From the NCBI RefSeq assembly GCF_025836975.1, contig NZ_CP107548.1:2976001-3040000 (forward strand): 64,000 nt of DNA. Direction: 5' to 3'. Every line of letters begins with the position of its first letter. Positions within the stretch are counted from its first letter, which is position 1. The translations under genes and the position numbers were made by a program. The DNA comes from Pollutimonas sp. M17. GTDB taxonomy: Bacteria; Pseudomonadota; Gammaproteobacteria; Burkholderiales; Burkholderiaceae_B. The notes under the pieces were generated by a model. The model was not told where the DNA came from, did not search any database, and saw nothing but the letters and a program-made list of their open reading frames with translations. This document shows, piece after piece, positions 43,723 to 52,765 of this stretch.

Positions 43723-46700
43723 CAGTAGCCCGGCTGATTTCTCAGCAAATCGAATAGTTTGAGCGTGGCCTCGCGGTTGCGTCCGGTCAACGGGTGTAGG
43801 AAATTCTGCACGATGCGCTCCTTGGCTTCGTCGCCACGCCATCCTGCCGGGGCTTCGTCACGCATCACACGATCGATCTTCAGTGCCAGCAAGGCCAACG
43901 GGTCTCCGTATTCGGCCTGTGGCTCTTTGACTACACCATCCGTATCGGGCAGCACATCGCCGGAAATGATGTCAGGCAGATTGCGATAAATCACCAGCGC
44001 ACCTGCATTGCCGTGCAATATGGCAGGCTCATCGATGTCATGTTGTTTCGCGCGGTGCTTCTTCAGTATGTCTTCCGCCTTGCTCAGGAATGATTCGTAG
44101 GCCTCGGTGCCTTCACGGCTTTGCTGGATCAGGTCATCGAGCAGCTTGGACATCTGCTCATAAAAGCGCGGATCGGTCAGGCGATCTCGGATGATGGTCT
44201 TGCGGACGTTATTGATGATGGTTTCCGCAATGGCGTCCTTCGACAGCTTGCCCTTCTCATTGAGTTTCCTGGCGATGGCGTCGTGGATGCTGGTCTCGAT
44301 AATCAGTTCGGTCAGCGACAGTTCTGCCAACTCGCCCAACGCCAGCGCTGGCTCGGCCTGGATATAGGTGTTGATAAGGTGGCGCATGTCGGCCTCATAG
44401 GGCTTGATGTCCAGCTCTTCGCCGCTGTAATGCTTGATGGCCGAACGCAGCTCAGCATAGAACTCGGTTTCCCGCCGCACAGTGTCGGCTTCGCTGTCTG
44501 AGTAACCCGCCTCGGTCAGGTTCTGGGCGATGTCCGCGAAGGCACGCAGATAGGTCGCCACCGCCTTGTAGAAGGCAATACGCAGCGCCTCGCTTTCCAG
44601 CAGAGCCTCCGGATAACCGGCATGGCCGCAGAAATAGTGGATGAACTGCTCCAGCTCACGCGGCGGCGGCACCGGCTCGCACAGGTAATGCAGCGCTTCA
44701 CGGGCCTCGTCCAGTTGCTTGCGACCTTCCTCCAGCCAATTTTTCAGATGGACGTTGTTGTCGCCGCCATTGCCCGCATCGATGTCCAACTCGTCGGAGC
44801 TGTACACCGCAATGGCCTGCTGCACGTCACCGAAAAGCTCCTTGTAATCGACGATATGGCCATAGTCCTTGTCGTCACCGTCGAGCCGGTTGGTACGGCA
44901 GATGGCCTGGAACAGATTATGGTCGTGCAGTTCGTTGTCCAAGTAGATGTAGGTGCAACTGGGCGCATCAAAGCCGGTCAGCAGCTTGCTGACCACGATC
45001 AGCAGCTTCATGTTGGCCGGTTCCTCGATGAAGCGGCGCTTGGTTTCGTCTTCGTACTGTTTGGTGGTCTGGCCGGCACGGAGCACATGCTGCTTGTATG
45101 TGTCGTATTTGTAGCGTTCGTCGCTACCTGGGGATTCCTTCGAGATGGCCGTTGGGTTCGGCTGATACGAGGTGATGATCCCCACATGAGGGCCGAAATG
45201 CGTGTTCTGGAACAACCGGAAGTAATGGCAGGCATCGTAGATCGAAGCCGCTACCAGAATCGCTGTTCCGCGATCATTGTCCAGACGAGGCTTGAGGCTG
45301 AAATCCTCAATGATGTTGGCAACGATGCGATCCTTGCGTTCCTTGGCGCTCATCAGCTCTTCCATCGTGGCCCAGCGCTTGCGCAGGATGGATTTCTGGA
45401 AGTTGTTTAGTCCGCGCGTTTTCTTCTCGAACCAGGCATCGATGGCCTGGCGTGAAGTCAGCCGCTGCGGCACATCACGGGCCTCGTATTTCAAATCCAG
45501 CACCACCTTGTCGGCCACCGCTTCGTGGAACTTGTAGGTGTGGATATAAGTGCCGAACACTTCGCGAGTGGTTTGCCGATCCTTACGTAACAACGGTGTG
45601 CCGGTGAAGCCGATGAAGATGGCGTCGGCCAGCCAGCGCTTCATCTGCTTGTTCATGTTGCCGCCCTGGGTGCGGTGGCACTCATCCACGAATACATAGA
45701 AACGCCCATGGATGGGTGGTGGCTTTCCCTTGAGATCGGCCGCATCGAATTTGTGGATTAGAGCGCACAACACGCGCGGTGAGGTAGCGCTGAGTTTCTG
45801 CACGAAGTCTGCCCGTGAGGTAATGCGTGGTGGAGTCGCCCCTTCCCCGATCACCCCGGCGTTGCGCATCACGCCTTCGATCTGTTTGTCCAGCTCGTCG
45901 CGGTCGGTCACCACCAGTACCCGCGCATGCGGATCATGCTCCAGCAACCACTTGGCCAACAACACCATCAGGATGCTCTTGCCGCTGCCCTGGGTGTGCC
46001 AAATCACACCACCTTCGCGTTTGGCGATGCGTTCCTGAGCGGCCTTGATGCCCTGGTACTGGTGCTGACGGGGCACCTTCTTGAAGCCTGCATCGAAGAT
46101 CACGAAGTTGCGGATCAACTCCAGAAACCGCGCCTTCTCGCATATCTGAACCAACGGGAGATCCAGCAACGCGCCCGCTGTTGCCATGGCTGACGGTTGT
46201 TCATCCTTCCACTGCACGAAAAACTGTTCCGGTGTGCCGGTGGTGCCGTAGCGCAAACCTTGCGCATCGCTGCCCGCCAGCAGCAACTGCACTGTGCTGA
46301 AGAAGCCCTGATTGAAGGTTTCCTCCTGATTGCTGCATAACTGGCGAATACCATCGCCCACATCGACCGAGCTGCGCTTGAGCTCGATCATCGCCACCGC
46401 CAGGCCATTGATGTACAAAACGATGTCCGGCCGGCGGGTGCTCCCGCCCCGTAGCGTCACCTCCTCAGCCAACGCGAAGTGATTACGGTCGGGCTGCACC
46501 CAGTCGATCAACTGCACTGTCTCATGCGATTGGCCCGCCGCGATCTGCACCGGCACGCCGTAGCGCAGCAACTGGTAGGTACGCAGCTTGGCCTGGTAGG
46601 GCGTGATGCCGGTGAAATCCACCGCAACTTCCAGCTTCTGCAACGCTGCGCCGATGTGGGCGGGCGAATAACCGCGCACGGCCAGATTGGCGCGCAACAG

Positions 46701-46847
46701 CGCGGTCTCGACGGCGCGGTTTTTGTCGCGCTTGCTCCAGTTGCCCAGGTGTTCGTAGCCCAGGCCGCCATCGGCCAGCGGAGTGGTGAACAGCCGTGCC
46801 ACGCGGTTTTGGCTGTTGCGCTCGGAGCGCGGCATGGGTTGGGTCAT
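43722..46847 (-). CDS. hsdR: Type I restriction enzyme R subunit (HsdR)
   Basis: This 1041-residue motor and nuclease subunit has an N-terminal PD-(D/E)xK nuclease: Asp141 in RRPDIVLY, and Glu155 and Lys157 in AMIELKRSS. A superfamily 2 translocase follows, with Walker A HTQGSGKS, DECHR box, TGTPLL and later SKLLTGFDAP. A C-terminal region (about residues 740-1041) interacts with HsdM/HsdS in relatives. All key residues are intact and the frame is full length, so it is likely active. It starts 4 bases after the DUF1016 nuclease stop; an in-frame ATG slightly upstream is possible. Confidence 0.95.
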   Translation of the reverse strand: MTQPMPRSERNSQNRVARLFTTPLADGGLGYEHLGNWSKRDKNRAVETALLRANLAVRGYSPAHIGAALQKLEVAVDFTGITPYQAKLRTYQLLRYGVPVQIAAGQSHETVQLIDWVQPDRNHFALAEEVTLRGGSTRRPDIVLYINGLAVAMIELKRSSVDVGDGIRQLCSNQEETFNQGFFSTVQLLLAGSDAQGLRYGTTGTPEQFFVQWKDEQPSAMATAGALLDLPLVQICEKARFLELIRNFVIFDAGFKKVPRQHQYQGIKAAQERIAKREGGVIWHTQGSGKSILMVLLAKWLLEHDPHARVLVVTDRDELDKQIEGVMRNAGVIGEGATPPRITSRADFVQKLSATSPRVLCALIHKFDAADLKGKPPPIHGRFYVFVDECHRTQGGNMNKQMKRWLADAIFIGFTGTPLLRKDRQTTREVFGTYIHTYKFHEAVADKVVLDLKYEARDVPQRLTSRQAIDAWFEKKTRGLNNFQKSILRKRWATMEELMSAKERKDRIVANIIEDFSLKPRLDNDRGTAILVAASIYDACHYFRLFQNTHFGPHVGIITSYQPNPTAISKESPGSDERYKYDTYKQHVLRAGQTTKQYEDETKRRFIEEPANMKLLIVVSKLLTGFDAPSCTYIYLDNELHDHNLFQAICRTNRLDGDDKDYGHIVDYKELFGDVQQAIAVYSSDELDIDAGNGGDNNVHLKNWLEEGRKQLDEAREALHYLCEPVPPPRELEQFIHYFCGHAGYPEALLESEALRIAFYKAVATYLRAFADIAQNLTEAGYSDSEADTVRRETEFYAELRSAIKHYSGEELDIKPYEADMRHLINTYIQAEPALALGELAELSLTELIIETSIHDAIARKLNEKGKLSKDAIAETIINNVRKTIIRDRLTDPRFYEQMSKLLDDLIQQSREGTEAYESFLSKAEDILKKHRAKQHDIDEPAILHGNAGALVIYRNLPDIISGDVLPDTDGVVKEPQAEYGDPLALLALKIDRVMRDEAPAGWRGDEAKERIVQNFLHPLTGRNREATLKLFDLLRNQPGY

Positions 46848-46851
46848 CGCA

Positions 46852-47907
46852 TCATTCCTCGGTGCCATCATCCATAGGCTTGCCCAGCTCCCACTCGATC
46901 TGTTCGATCGTCGGCAGGCTGGTTTGCAACTCTTGCGGCAGGGATTCCACCAGCTTGTATTCGGCAATACCCATGGGCTGCGACTTATCGCCCAAGGCGT
47001 ACTCGGCCACCACCTTGTTCTTACTCTTGCACAGCAGCAGGCCGATGCTCGGGTTGTCCTGCGCGTACTTCACCTGCCGATCCACCGCCGTCAGGTAAAA
47101 GCCCAGTTGCCCCAGGTGCTCGGGCTTGAACTTGCCGGCCTTCAGTTCGATCACCACGTAACAGCGCAGCTTGAGGTGGTAGAACAACAAGTCGATGAAA
47201 AACTCCTCGCCGCCCACGTCCAGCAACACCTGTCGGCCAACGAAGGCGAAACCCGCACCCAGCTCCAGCAGGAAATCGGTGACGTGTTGTACCAGCGCCT
47301 TCTCAATTTCGCGTTCCTGAGCTTCCTCGCCCAGGCCGAGAAAATCGAAGCGGTAAGGATCTTTCAGTGACTCGTTGGCCAGATCAGATTGTGGTGCAGG
47401 CAGGCGCTGATCGAAGTTGGTAACGGCTTTGCCCGTGCGCTCCAGCAGGCGGGTTTCGATGTGGATGTTCAACACATTCCGCGACCAGCCATGTTCGATC
47501 GCCGCGCGGGCATAGGCCAGGCGCTCCGTTGGCGCTTTCAGGCGATCCAGCAATACCAGGTTGTGCCCCCAGGGCAATTGTGCAGCAGCCTGCTGCACAA
47601 TTTCGGCGTCCGGCCAGGCCTCGGCAAACGCACGCATGTACTTGAGGTTGCGCGGCGAAAAACCTTTCATCTCCGGGAACGCCGTGCGCAGGTCATGCGC
47701 CAGTCGATCGATCACCTTTGCGCCCCAACCCTGCTCGGCCTGCCGCGCCAGAATGTCGCAGCCGATCTGCCAGTACAGGCTCACCAGTTCCCGATTGACC
47801 GCCAATGCCGCACGCTGCTGCGCGGAGTGGATGCGTCCCTTCAGGTCGGCCAGCCAGTCGGCGTAGCCTTGCGGGGCTGAAGTCAGGGAGACTGGCTTGT
47901 CGGTCAT
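46852..47907 (-). CDS. DUF1016 / YhcG-like PD-(D/E)xK nuclease inserted in the R-M operon
   Basis: The 351-residue protein has the DUF1016 N-terminal helical domain (LVSLYWQIGCDILARQAEQGWGAKVIDRLAHDL, GFSPRNLKYMRAFAEAWP). The C-terminal PD-(D/E)xK nuclease fold has Asp239 in EEFFIDLLFYH and Glu254/Lys256 in VVIELKAGKF. The active site looks intact. Its start overlaps the hsdS stop (ATGA) and hsdR follows 4 bases later, so it is built into the operon rather than merely nearby. DUF1016 proteins recur in defence loci, but their role with type I enzymes is not settled. Confidence 0.9.
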   Translation of the reverse strand: MTDKPVSLTSAPQGYADWLADLKGRIHSAQQRAALAVNRELVSLYWQIGCDILARQAEQGWGAKVIDRLAHDLRTAFPEMKGFSPRNLKYMRAFAEAWPDAEIVQQAAAQLPWGHNLVLLDRLKAPTERLAYARAAIEHGWSRNVLNIHIETRLLERTGKAVTNFDQRLPAPQSDLANESLKDPYRFDFLGLGEEAQEREIEKALVQHVTDFLLELGAGFAFVGRQVLLDVGGEEFFIDLLFYHLKLRCYVVIELKAGKFKPEHLGQLGFYLTAVDRQVKYAQDNPSIGLLLCKSKNKVVAEYALGDKSQPMGIAEYKLVESLPQELQTSLPTIEQIEWELGKPMDDGTEE

Positions 47908-49820
47908 GGCAATGTCACTCCTTTGGGCACAAAACCTTTTTCTCGCATCCAGCGTAGAGCCTTCAGCCAGCGATCTTCAGATATCCGCTGCTTTGCTTCG
48001 TGCCAGTTGTACAGCACCTCATGCACGATCATTTCATCGGAGACGGCTCCTTTTTCACGCAGCAGATCGCTCCATGCCACCAGCAAGGTAGCGACGATTT
48101 CGCATTGCTCCGATTTGGCAGTTTTGAAGGTACTCAGAATTTTCTCAAAGGTCTCGACGATTCCAGAGAAATGCCGATCAAAGTACGGCTTGTGGCCGCC
48201 GCGCTTCGCCAGCGGTACGTATTGGTAACGCCCTTCTTGCTTCCGCGCCTCGAACCATTGCTGCTTCTGTAATTGGCTGTCTATCGAGCGCAGCGCCCGA
48301 TTGTCATAGGGGCCGGCGGCCTTGCGGTGATAGGTGGAGCCAATATCAACCTCACACAGATGCTCGGCGAGGAACATCATCTTCTCGAACTTGACATGAC
48401 CGAAGGTCGGTTGCTCGTGCAACTGGTCGATGATTTCAGCAGCCAGTACGCTTCTCAGGAAATGGACATTTGCCTTGCGTCCTTCCGTTTGTGCCGCCGC
48501 TTCCTCGTCAGGCTTTTCGGTAGACTTGACCAGCCGCGTCCTGCCGGTCAGCAGTTCCTGCATCATGGCCTGCTTGAGGGCGCGGGTTTTGATGTGGCGA
48601 GTTTCGAGGGCTGTGATTTCGGCTTCCATGTCGATGAGCAAAGAGGAGATAGCCTGCTGCTCATCAATACTAGGAAGCCTCAATTCAGCGCTGGCGATAT
48701 GTGCTCGATTCGTCGCATACACCTTTGTGCCGGCGGCAAGTTGCCGAAGGTGATCGTGGAACTTTGGGATGAACTGGATATAGGCTTTGAAACCATCTGC
48801 CAGCACACTCTTGTCAAATCTAATTACGATGGTATGCAATCCCGAAACCAGATTAATGCCCGTCGCATTTTGGATTTCAACCGATTTGCCAATACCATCC
48901 ATATCCTCAGATGCGTCAGCAAAAATGAGGTCGCCATTTTGCAGGCGATCCAAGCGACTCGCCTTGACGCGTGGGAGGCTAGGCATTTCTACGCTGGCAG
49001 GGTCAAGCATCACTCGCGAAGATCCGTGGATGTCGCCGTAATGCAAGTATAGAACATCATCACCCCAAGAAAGCTCGGCACGTGAATTCACACCGTTCTT
49101 CAGGAAGGTCAAATGATCTCCCAACCGCTTCACCTCCCAATCCCGATTAAACCCCGGCAGGCGGGTTTGGCCGGTGAGAAGTTGCTGCATCGTGGCCTGT
49201 TTGATTGCACGCTTTTTGGCGATCAGGCGATCCAGTCCGTCCAGCAGTGCGTCCATGTCGTTGAGGGCCGCGGCGATGGTGCGTTGTTCATCTAGGTCGT
49301 TGGGACATGGAACCTTGATGTTCCCTAGTGCACTACGCGATATACGTTTATGGGTTGTCCCTCCGACTTGCTCCAAAACCGATTCAAACCACTGAGGTGT
49401 GGAAAAATACTGAACAAGGTAACTACGATCGGCGACTATCTCAGCTGGCCGAAAGATAGTCACATCTACTGCCGTAACGACTTTTGTTTCTGCGAGATTT
49501 GGAAGGATGCAAGCACGACCAGCCGGCTCTGCCAAACGACATATCAGAATATCGCCTGGAATCAATTCCTTGCACTTCAGTTTTTCGAAAGATGACTCAT
49601 AGATATATTTCTTGGCATCCTTTTCTACGAACTTTCCCATTCCAATGTTGCCCGTCTGAACAATTCTGTATCCGCCATCAGAAATATGCTCCGCTTCGAT
49701 CCAGTCTCCATCATCAAATCGTGCCTTTTGATATCCAGCAATTTCAAAGACTGTCCTAATGCCCCAATCCTCCGGGATCACCCCCACTTCCGTCTGCTTA
49801 TACCCCGGCGTCACTTCCAT
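47904..49820 (-). CDS. hsdS: Type I specificity subunit HsdS with an extra C-terminal domain
   Basis: This is a 638-residue protein; typical HsdS is about 400-450. Residues 1-430 hold two target-recognition domains, each closed by the conserved helical repeat (KKRAIKQATMQQLLTGQTRLPGF and RALKQAMMQELLTGRTRLV). From about residue 432 a further 207 residues follow. They include HVKFEKMMFLAEHLCEVD and TYHRKAAGPYDNRAL, which resemble the Panacea (SocA-like, DUF4065) fold. The ATG at 49820 overlaps hsdM by 10 bases; the frame upstream is antisense-like and is not used. The DNA target cannot be predicted from sequence alone. Confidence 0.9.
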   Translation of the reverse strand: MEVTPGYKQTEVGVIPEDWGIRTVFEIAGYQKARFDDGDWIEAEHISDGGYRIVQTGNIGMGKFVEKDAKKYIYESSFEKLKCKELIPGDILICRLAEPAGRACILPNLAETKVVTAVDVTIFRPAEIVADRSYLVQYFSTPQWFESVLEQVGGTTHKRISRSALGNIKVPCPNDLDEQRTIAAALNDMDALLDGLDRLIAKKRAIKQATMQQLLTGQTRLPGFNRDWEVKRLGDHLTFLKNGVNSRAELSWGDDVLYLHYGDIHGSSRVMLDPASVEMPSLPRVKASRLDRLQNGDLIFADASEDMDGIGKSVEIQNATGINLVSGLHTIVIRFDKSVLADGFKAYIQFIPKFHDHLRQLAAGTKVYATNRAHIASAELRLPSIDEQQAISSLLIDMEAEITALETRHIKTRALKQAMMQELLTGRTRLVKSTEKPDEEAAAQTEGRKANVHFLRSVLAAEIIDQLHEQPTFGHVKFEKMMFLAEHLCEVDIGSTYHRKAAGPYDNRALRSIDSQLQKQQWFEARKQEGRYQYVPLAKRGGHKPYFDRHFSGIVETFEKILSTFKTAKSEQCEIVATLLVAWSDLLREKGAVSDEMIVHEVLYNWHEAKQRISEDRWLKALRWMREKGFVPKGVTLP

Positions 49821-52591
49821 GTCGCCCCCATCTTCTTCAGGTGTGCTCCCACCTTGACACTGAGGGCTGCCACCTCGTCTTCCAACTTGGGCAGCGGGGT
49901 GCCGTAGCGTTCGGCCAGTTCGCGGATGCGCTGGGCGAGGGTTTGCGAGATGCGATCCAGCTCCTGCTGCACGTTGGCCTGCAAGCGGGCCAGCCACTTG
50001 TCTCGTACCACCAGCGTTTTGACCTCGATTTCGCTGAGGGTGACGTAATGGTCGTGGGCTTGCTGGTCGAGTTCCGCCTCCAGCGTTTTGACGGTTTTCT
50101 TCAGTGCGGCTTCGCGGGTGCTGAGTTGCTGCCACTGCTTGAGCACGGTGCGTTCGTCGGCGCTGTCGGCGTCATCACCGATTTCGGTGAGGCGATCTTT
50201 CACCGGCCCGGCGTTGATCTTGTCAAAGCCTGCGAAGGCGCCGTCTTCGCCGCCGTGTTCTTCTTCCAGTTCGGCGATCTGGCTAGCAATGCTTTCAAGC
50301 TCGGCCTGTTTCGCGTCCAGTTCAGCTTGCTCGTCGGCGAAGTAGCGGGCGACGATGTATGGCTTGGGCAGAAGGTCGCAGGTCCAGCCCTTGTCCTTGA
50401 TCTTGCCCTTCTTGTCGGTTTCCATAATACGCCGAGGCAGCGCCATCCAGCCGTCGGCAACGATCAGGTAGGCGTCGTCCTGCATGGTTTCGGCCCAGTA
50501 GTCCATCAGGTGCTGGTAAATGTCGTAGGGATCGAGCAACGGCGCGGCGTGGAAGGTGGTGAGCAGGGTTTCGGAGACCTGCGCGACCAGCGCCTTGGGT
50601 TTGTCGCCGGGCTGGATGCCGGTGAGCAGCGGCATGACGGCCTGCTGCCATTTGCCGAACAGGGTTTCCACCTTGCTACGGAATTGCTGGAACTGCGGGT
50701 GGGCGAGGATGATGGAACGCACTTCGGCCATCGGCTGGCGCAGCCGCGCATAACCGGGACGCTCGGCCTCGAACAGCGCATGGCGCAGTGCGGGCATTTC
50801 CTGCCAGTCGGCTGCGAAGGCGTCGATGTCGCGCTCGGGGATGCCACCGTTGAGGTGGGCATTAATGTCGTGCAGGTCTTCCGGCTCACTGCTGTCGATG
50901 TAGCGCGGCAGGTTGAGGTTGTAGTCGTTCTTTTCGCTGGCGATTTCGTCCAGCGGCACCATGCGAGCGTAGCGCGGCTCGTCCGCGCTACGGCGGAAGG
51001 TATCGACAATGCGGTGGATGTCCTGCTCGCGCAGGCGGTTCTTGGGGCCGTCCTTGACGAAGCCTTTGCTGGCGTCGATCATGAAGATTCCCTTGCGGGC
51101 GCTGGCGTTTTCCTTGTCCAGCACCAGGATGCAGGCGGGAATGCCGGTGCCGTAGAACAGGTTGGCAGGCAGGCCGATGATGCCCTTGAGGATGCCCGAG
51201 TGCACCAGTTGCCTGCGGATGTGGGCTTCCGCATTGCCGCGGAACAGCACGCCGTGCGGCAGGATGATGGCACCCTTGCCGGTGGTGGCCTTCATGCTGC
51301 GGATGATATGCAGCAGGTAGGCGTAGTCGCCCTGCTTGGCGGGCGGCTCGCCCCAGGTGAAACGGTGGTACGGGTCGTTGGCCGGGTTGAGGCCGGTGGA
51401 CCATTTCTTGTCGGAAAACGGCGGATTGGCGACTACGTAGTCGTAGGCACGCAGTTGTTCGCCATCCTTGAACTTGGGGTTTACCAGTGTGTCGCCGCTG
51501 AGGATGGTGGCACTGGGGAAGCCGTGCAGGATCATATTCATCCGCGCCAGGCCGGCGGTGGCCACGTCCTTTTCCTGCCCTTCCAGGGTGATCTGCCGGC
51601 CTACCTCAGCGGCTACTTTCAGCAGCAGCGAGCCGGAACCGCATGTCGGGTCATACGCAGTGGTGGAAGCCTTGGTGCTGGCGTGCGAGATGCCAATCAC
51701 CTGGGCAATGATGCGGCTGACTTCGGCCGGGGTATAGAACTGGCCCTTGCTCTTGCCGGAATCCTGCGCGAAGTGGCGCATCAGGTATTCGTAGGCATCG
51801 CCGAGCAAATCATCGTTGTCGGCGCGATTGTTGGCGAAGTTCAGCTCGGGCTTTTCGAAGATGGCGATCAGGTTGCCCAGCCGTTCGACCATGGCTGAGC
51901 CTTCGCCGAGCTTATTGGGGTCGTTGAAGTCAGGGAAGTCGCTGCGTGCCAGCTTAGTGTTGGCGTCGATCAGCTTCTGGATGACCTGGATGTTGATTTT
52001 GTCACCAATATCGTCCTTGCCCTTGAGCGCCACCATGTCCTTGAACGAGGCACCGGGCGGGATGACCACGGGCGGGGCGAAATCGTCGCTGTTGCCGTAC
52101 TTGTCGCTGATGTACTTGATGAACAGCATGAACAGCACGTAGTCCTTGTACTGACTGGCGTCCATGCCGCCGCGCAGTTCGTCGCAGGAGGCCCAGATGG
52201 AGCTGTAGAGATCGGATTTCTTGATGACACCGTTGCGCGGGGCAAGCGTCTTGGCAGCAGGGGTAGCAGTCGCTCCGTCCCGCGATGACGAATCTGCTTT
52301 CATCTTTGTCTTCAGGTATGGCACGGAGACTTCGCGTACCTCCAACGACGTCGCTGATTCTTTGTTTGCCGTATAGGTTGTTGTGGCCAGGGCGACTGAG
52401 CCGCCGCGACCTTGGCCGGGAACGATCCGGCTTTCCTCAAGCAATTGCTGCTTGATACTGTCATAAGTGGATTCTTGCCATCCCAATGCTTCCCGCAGCC
52501 GCTGATTTTCCGCGGAACTACCCATAGCTTCGAGCGTGCTGATAAAGCGCTCGATCTTCTTTTCAGTACTTGTCACTTCAGTATCCATCAT
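49811..52591 (-). CDS. hsdM: Type I methyltransferase subunit HsdM with long N- and C-terminal extensions
   Basis: This 926-residue adenine-N6 methyltransferase subunit is far above the usual ~500. Residues 1-118 form an added N-terminal region (helical start, low-complexity linker). The HsdM N-terminal helical bundle starts near 122. The SAM site DPTCGSG is at 314-320 and the catalytic NPPF at 389-392. After about residue 600 comes a long extension with a coiled coil (around 735-780, ELDAKQAELESIASQIAELEEE). First gene of hsdM-hsdS-nuclease-hsdR-peptidase. Intact motifs predict active m6A methylation. Confidence 0.94.
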   Translation of the reverse strand: MMDTEVTSTEKKIERFISTLEAMGSSAENQRLREALGWQESTYDSIKQQLLEESRIVPGQGRGGSVALATTTYTANKESATSLEVREVSVPYLKTKMKADSSSRDGATATPAAKTLAPRNGVIKKSDLYSSIWASCDELRGGMDASQYKDYVLFMLFIKYISDKYGNSDDFAPPVVIPPGASFKDMVALKGKDDIGDKINIQVIQKLIDANTKLARSDFPDFNDPNKLGEGSAMVERLGNLIAIFEKPELNFANNRADNDDLLGDAYEYLMRHFAQDSGKSKGQFYTPAEVSRIIAQVIGISHASTKASTTAYDPTCGSGSLLLKVAAEVGRQITLEGQEKDVATAGLARMNMILHGFPSATILSGDTLVNPKFKDGEQLRAYDYVVANPPFSDKKWSTGLNPANDPYHRFTWGEPPAKQGDYAYLLHIIRSMKATTGKGAIILPHGVLFRGNAEAHIRRQLVHSGILKGIIGLPANLFYGTGIPACILVLDKENASARKGIFMIDASKGFVKDGPKNRLREQDIHRIVDTFRRSADEPRYARMVPLDEIASEKNDYNLNLPRYIDSSEPEDLHDINAHLNGGIPERDIDAFAADWQEMPALRHALFEAERPGYARLRQPMAEVRSIILAHPQFQQFRSKVETLFGKWQQAVMPLLTGIQPGDKPKALVAQVSETLLTTFHAAPLLDPYDIYQHLMDYWAETMQDDAYLIVADGWMALPRRIMETDKKGKIKDKGWTCDLLPKPYIVARYFADEQAELDAKQAELESIASQIAELEEEHGGEDGAFAGFDKINAGPVKDRLTEIGDDADSADERTVLKQWQQLSTREAALKKTVKTLEAELDQQAHDHYVTLSEIEVKTLVVRDKWLARLQANVQQELDRISQTLAQRIRELAERYGTPLPKLEDEVAALSVKVGAHLKKMGATWK

Positions 52592-52765
52592 GGTTGGCGG
52601 CTTAGCTGGATACCGGCCTCTTTTTCTACAGTACCCAACGTTCAGGCGGTAGGAAGCAACTTCGCCCCACGGACTTTACCGGTTGATTCGACCAATTTCT
52701 CTGATTTCATCACCTGCAGCATTAGCCAAATCACGTCCCGGCTCACGCCCGGGCCGGCAAGCGAA

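Noticed and set aside
43723-43842. 40-codon upstream extension of the YgjP peptidase
   Set aside because: It lies within the 3' end of hsdR. The TGATG coupling and family fold support the start at 43722.
49821-50135. N-terminal extension of hsdS by 105 codons
   Set aside because: The extra part lies inside hsdM in another frame and reads as Arg/Gly/Pro-rich shadow. The ATG at 49820 overlaps the hsdM stop and starts a typical HsdS sequence.
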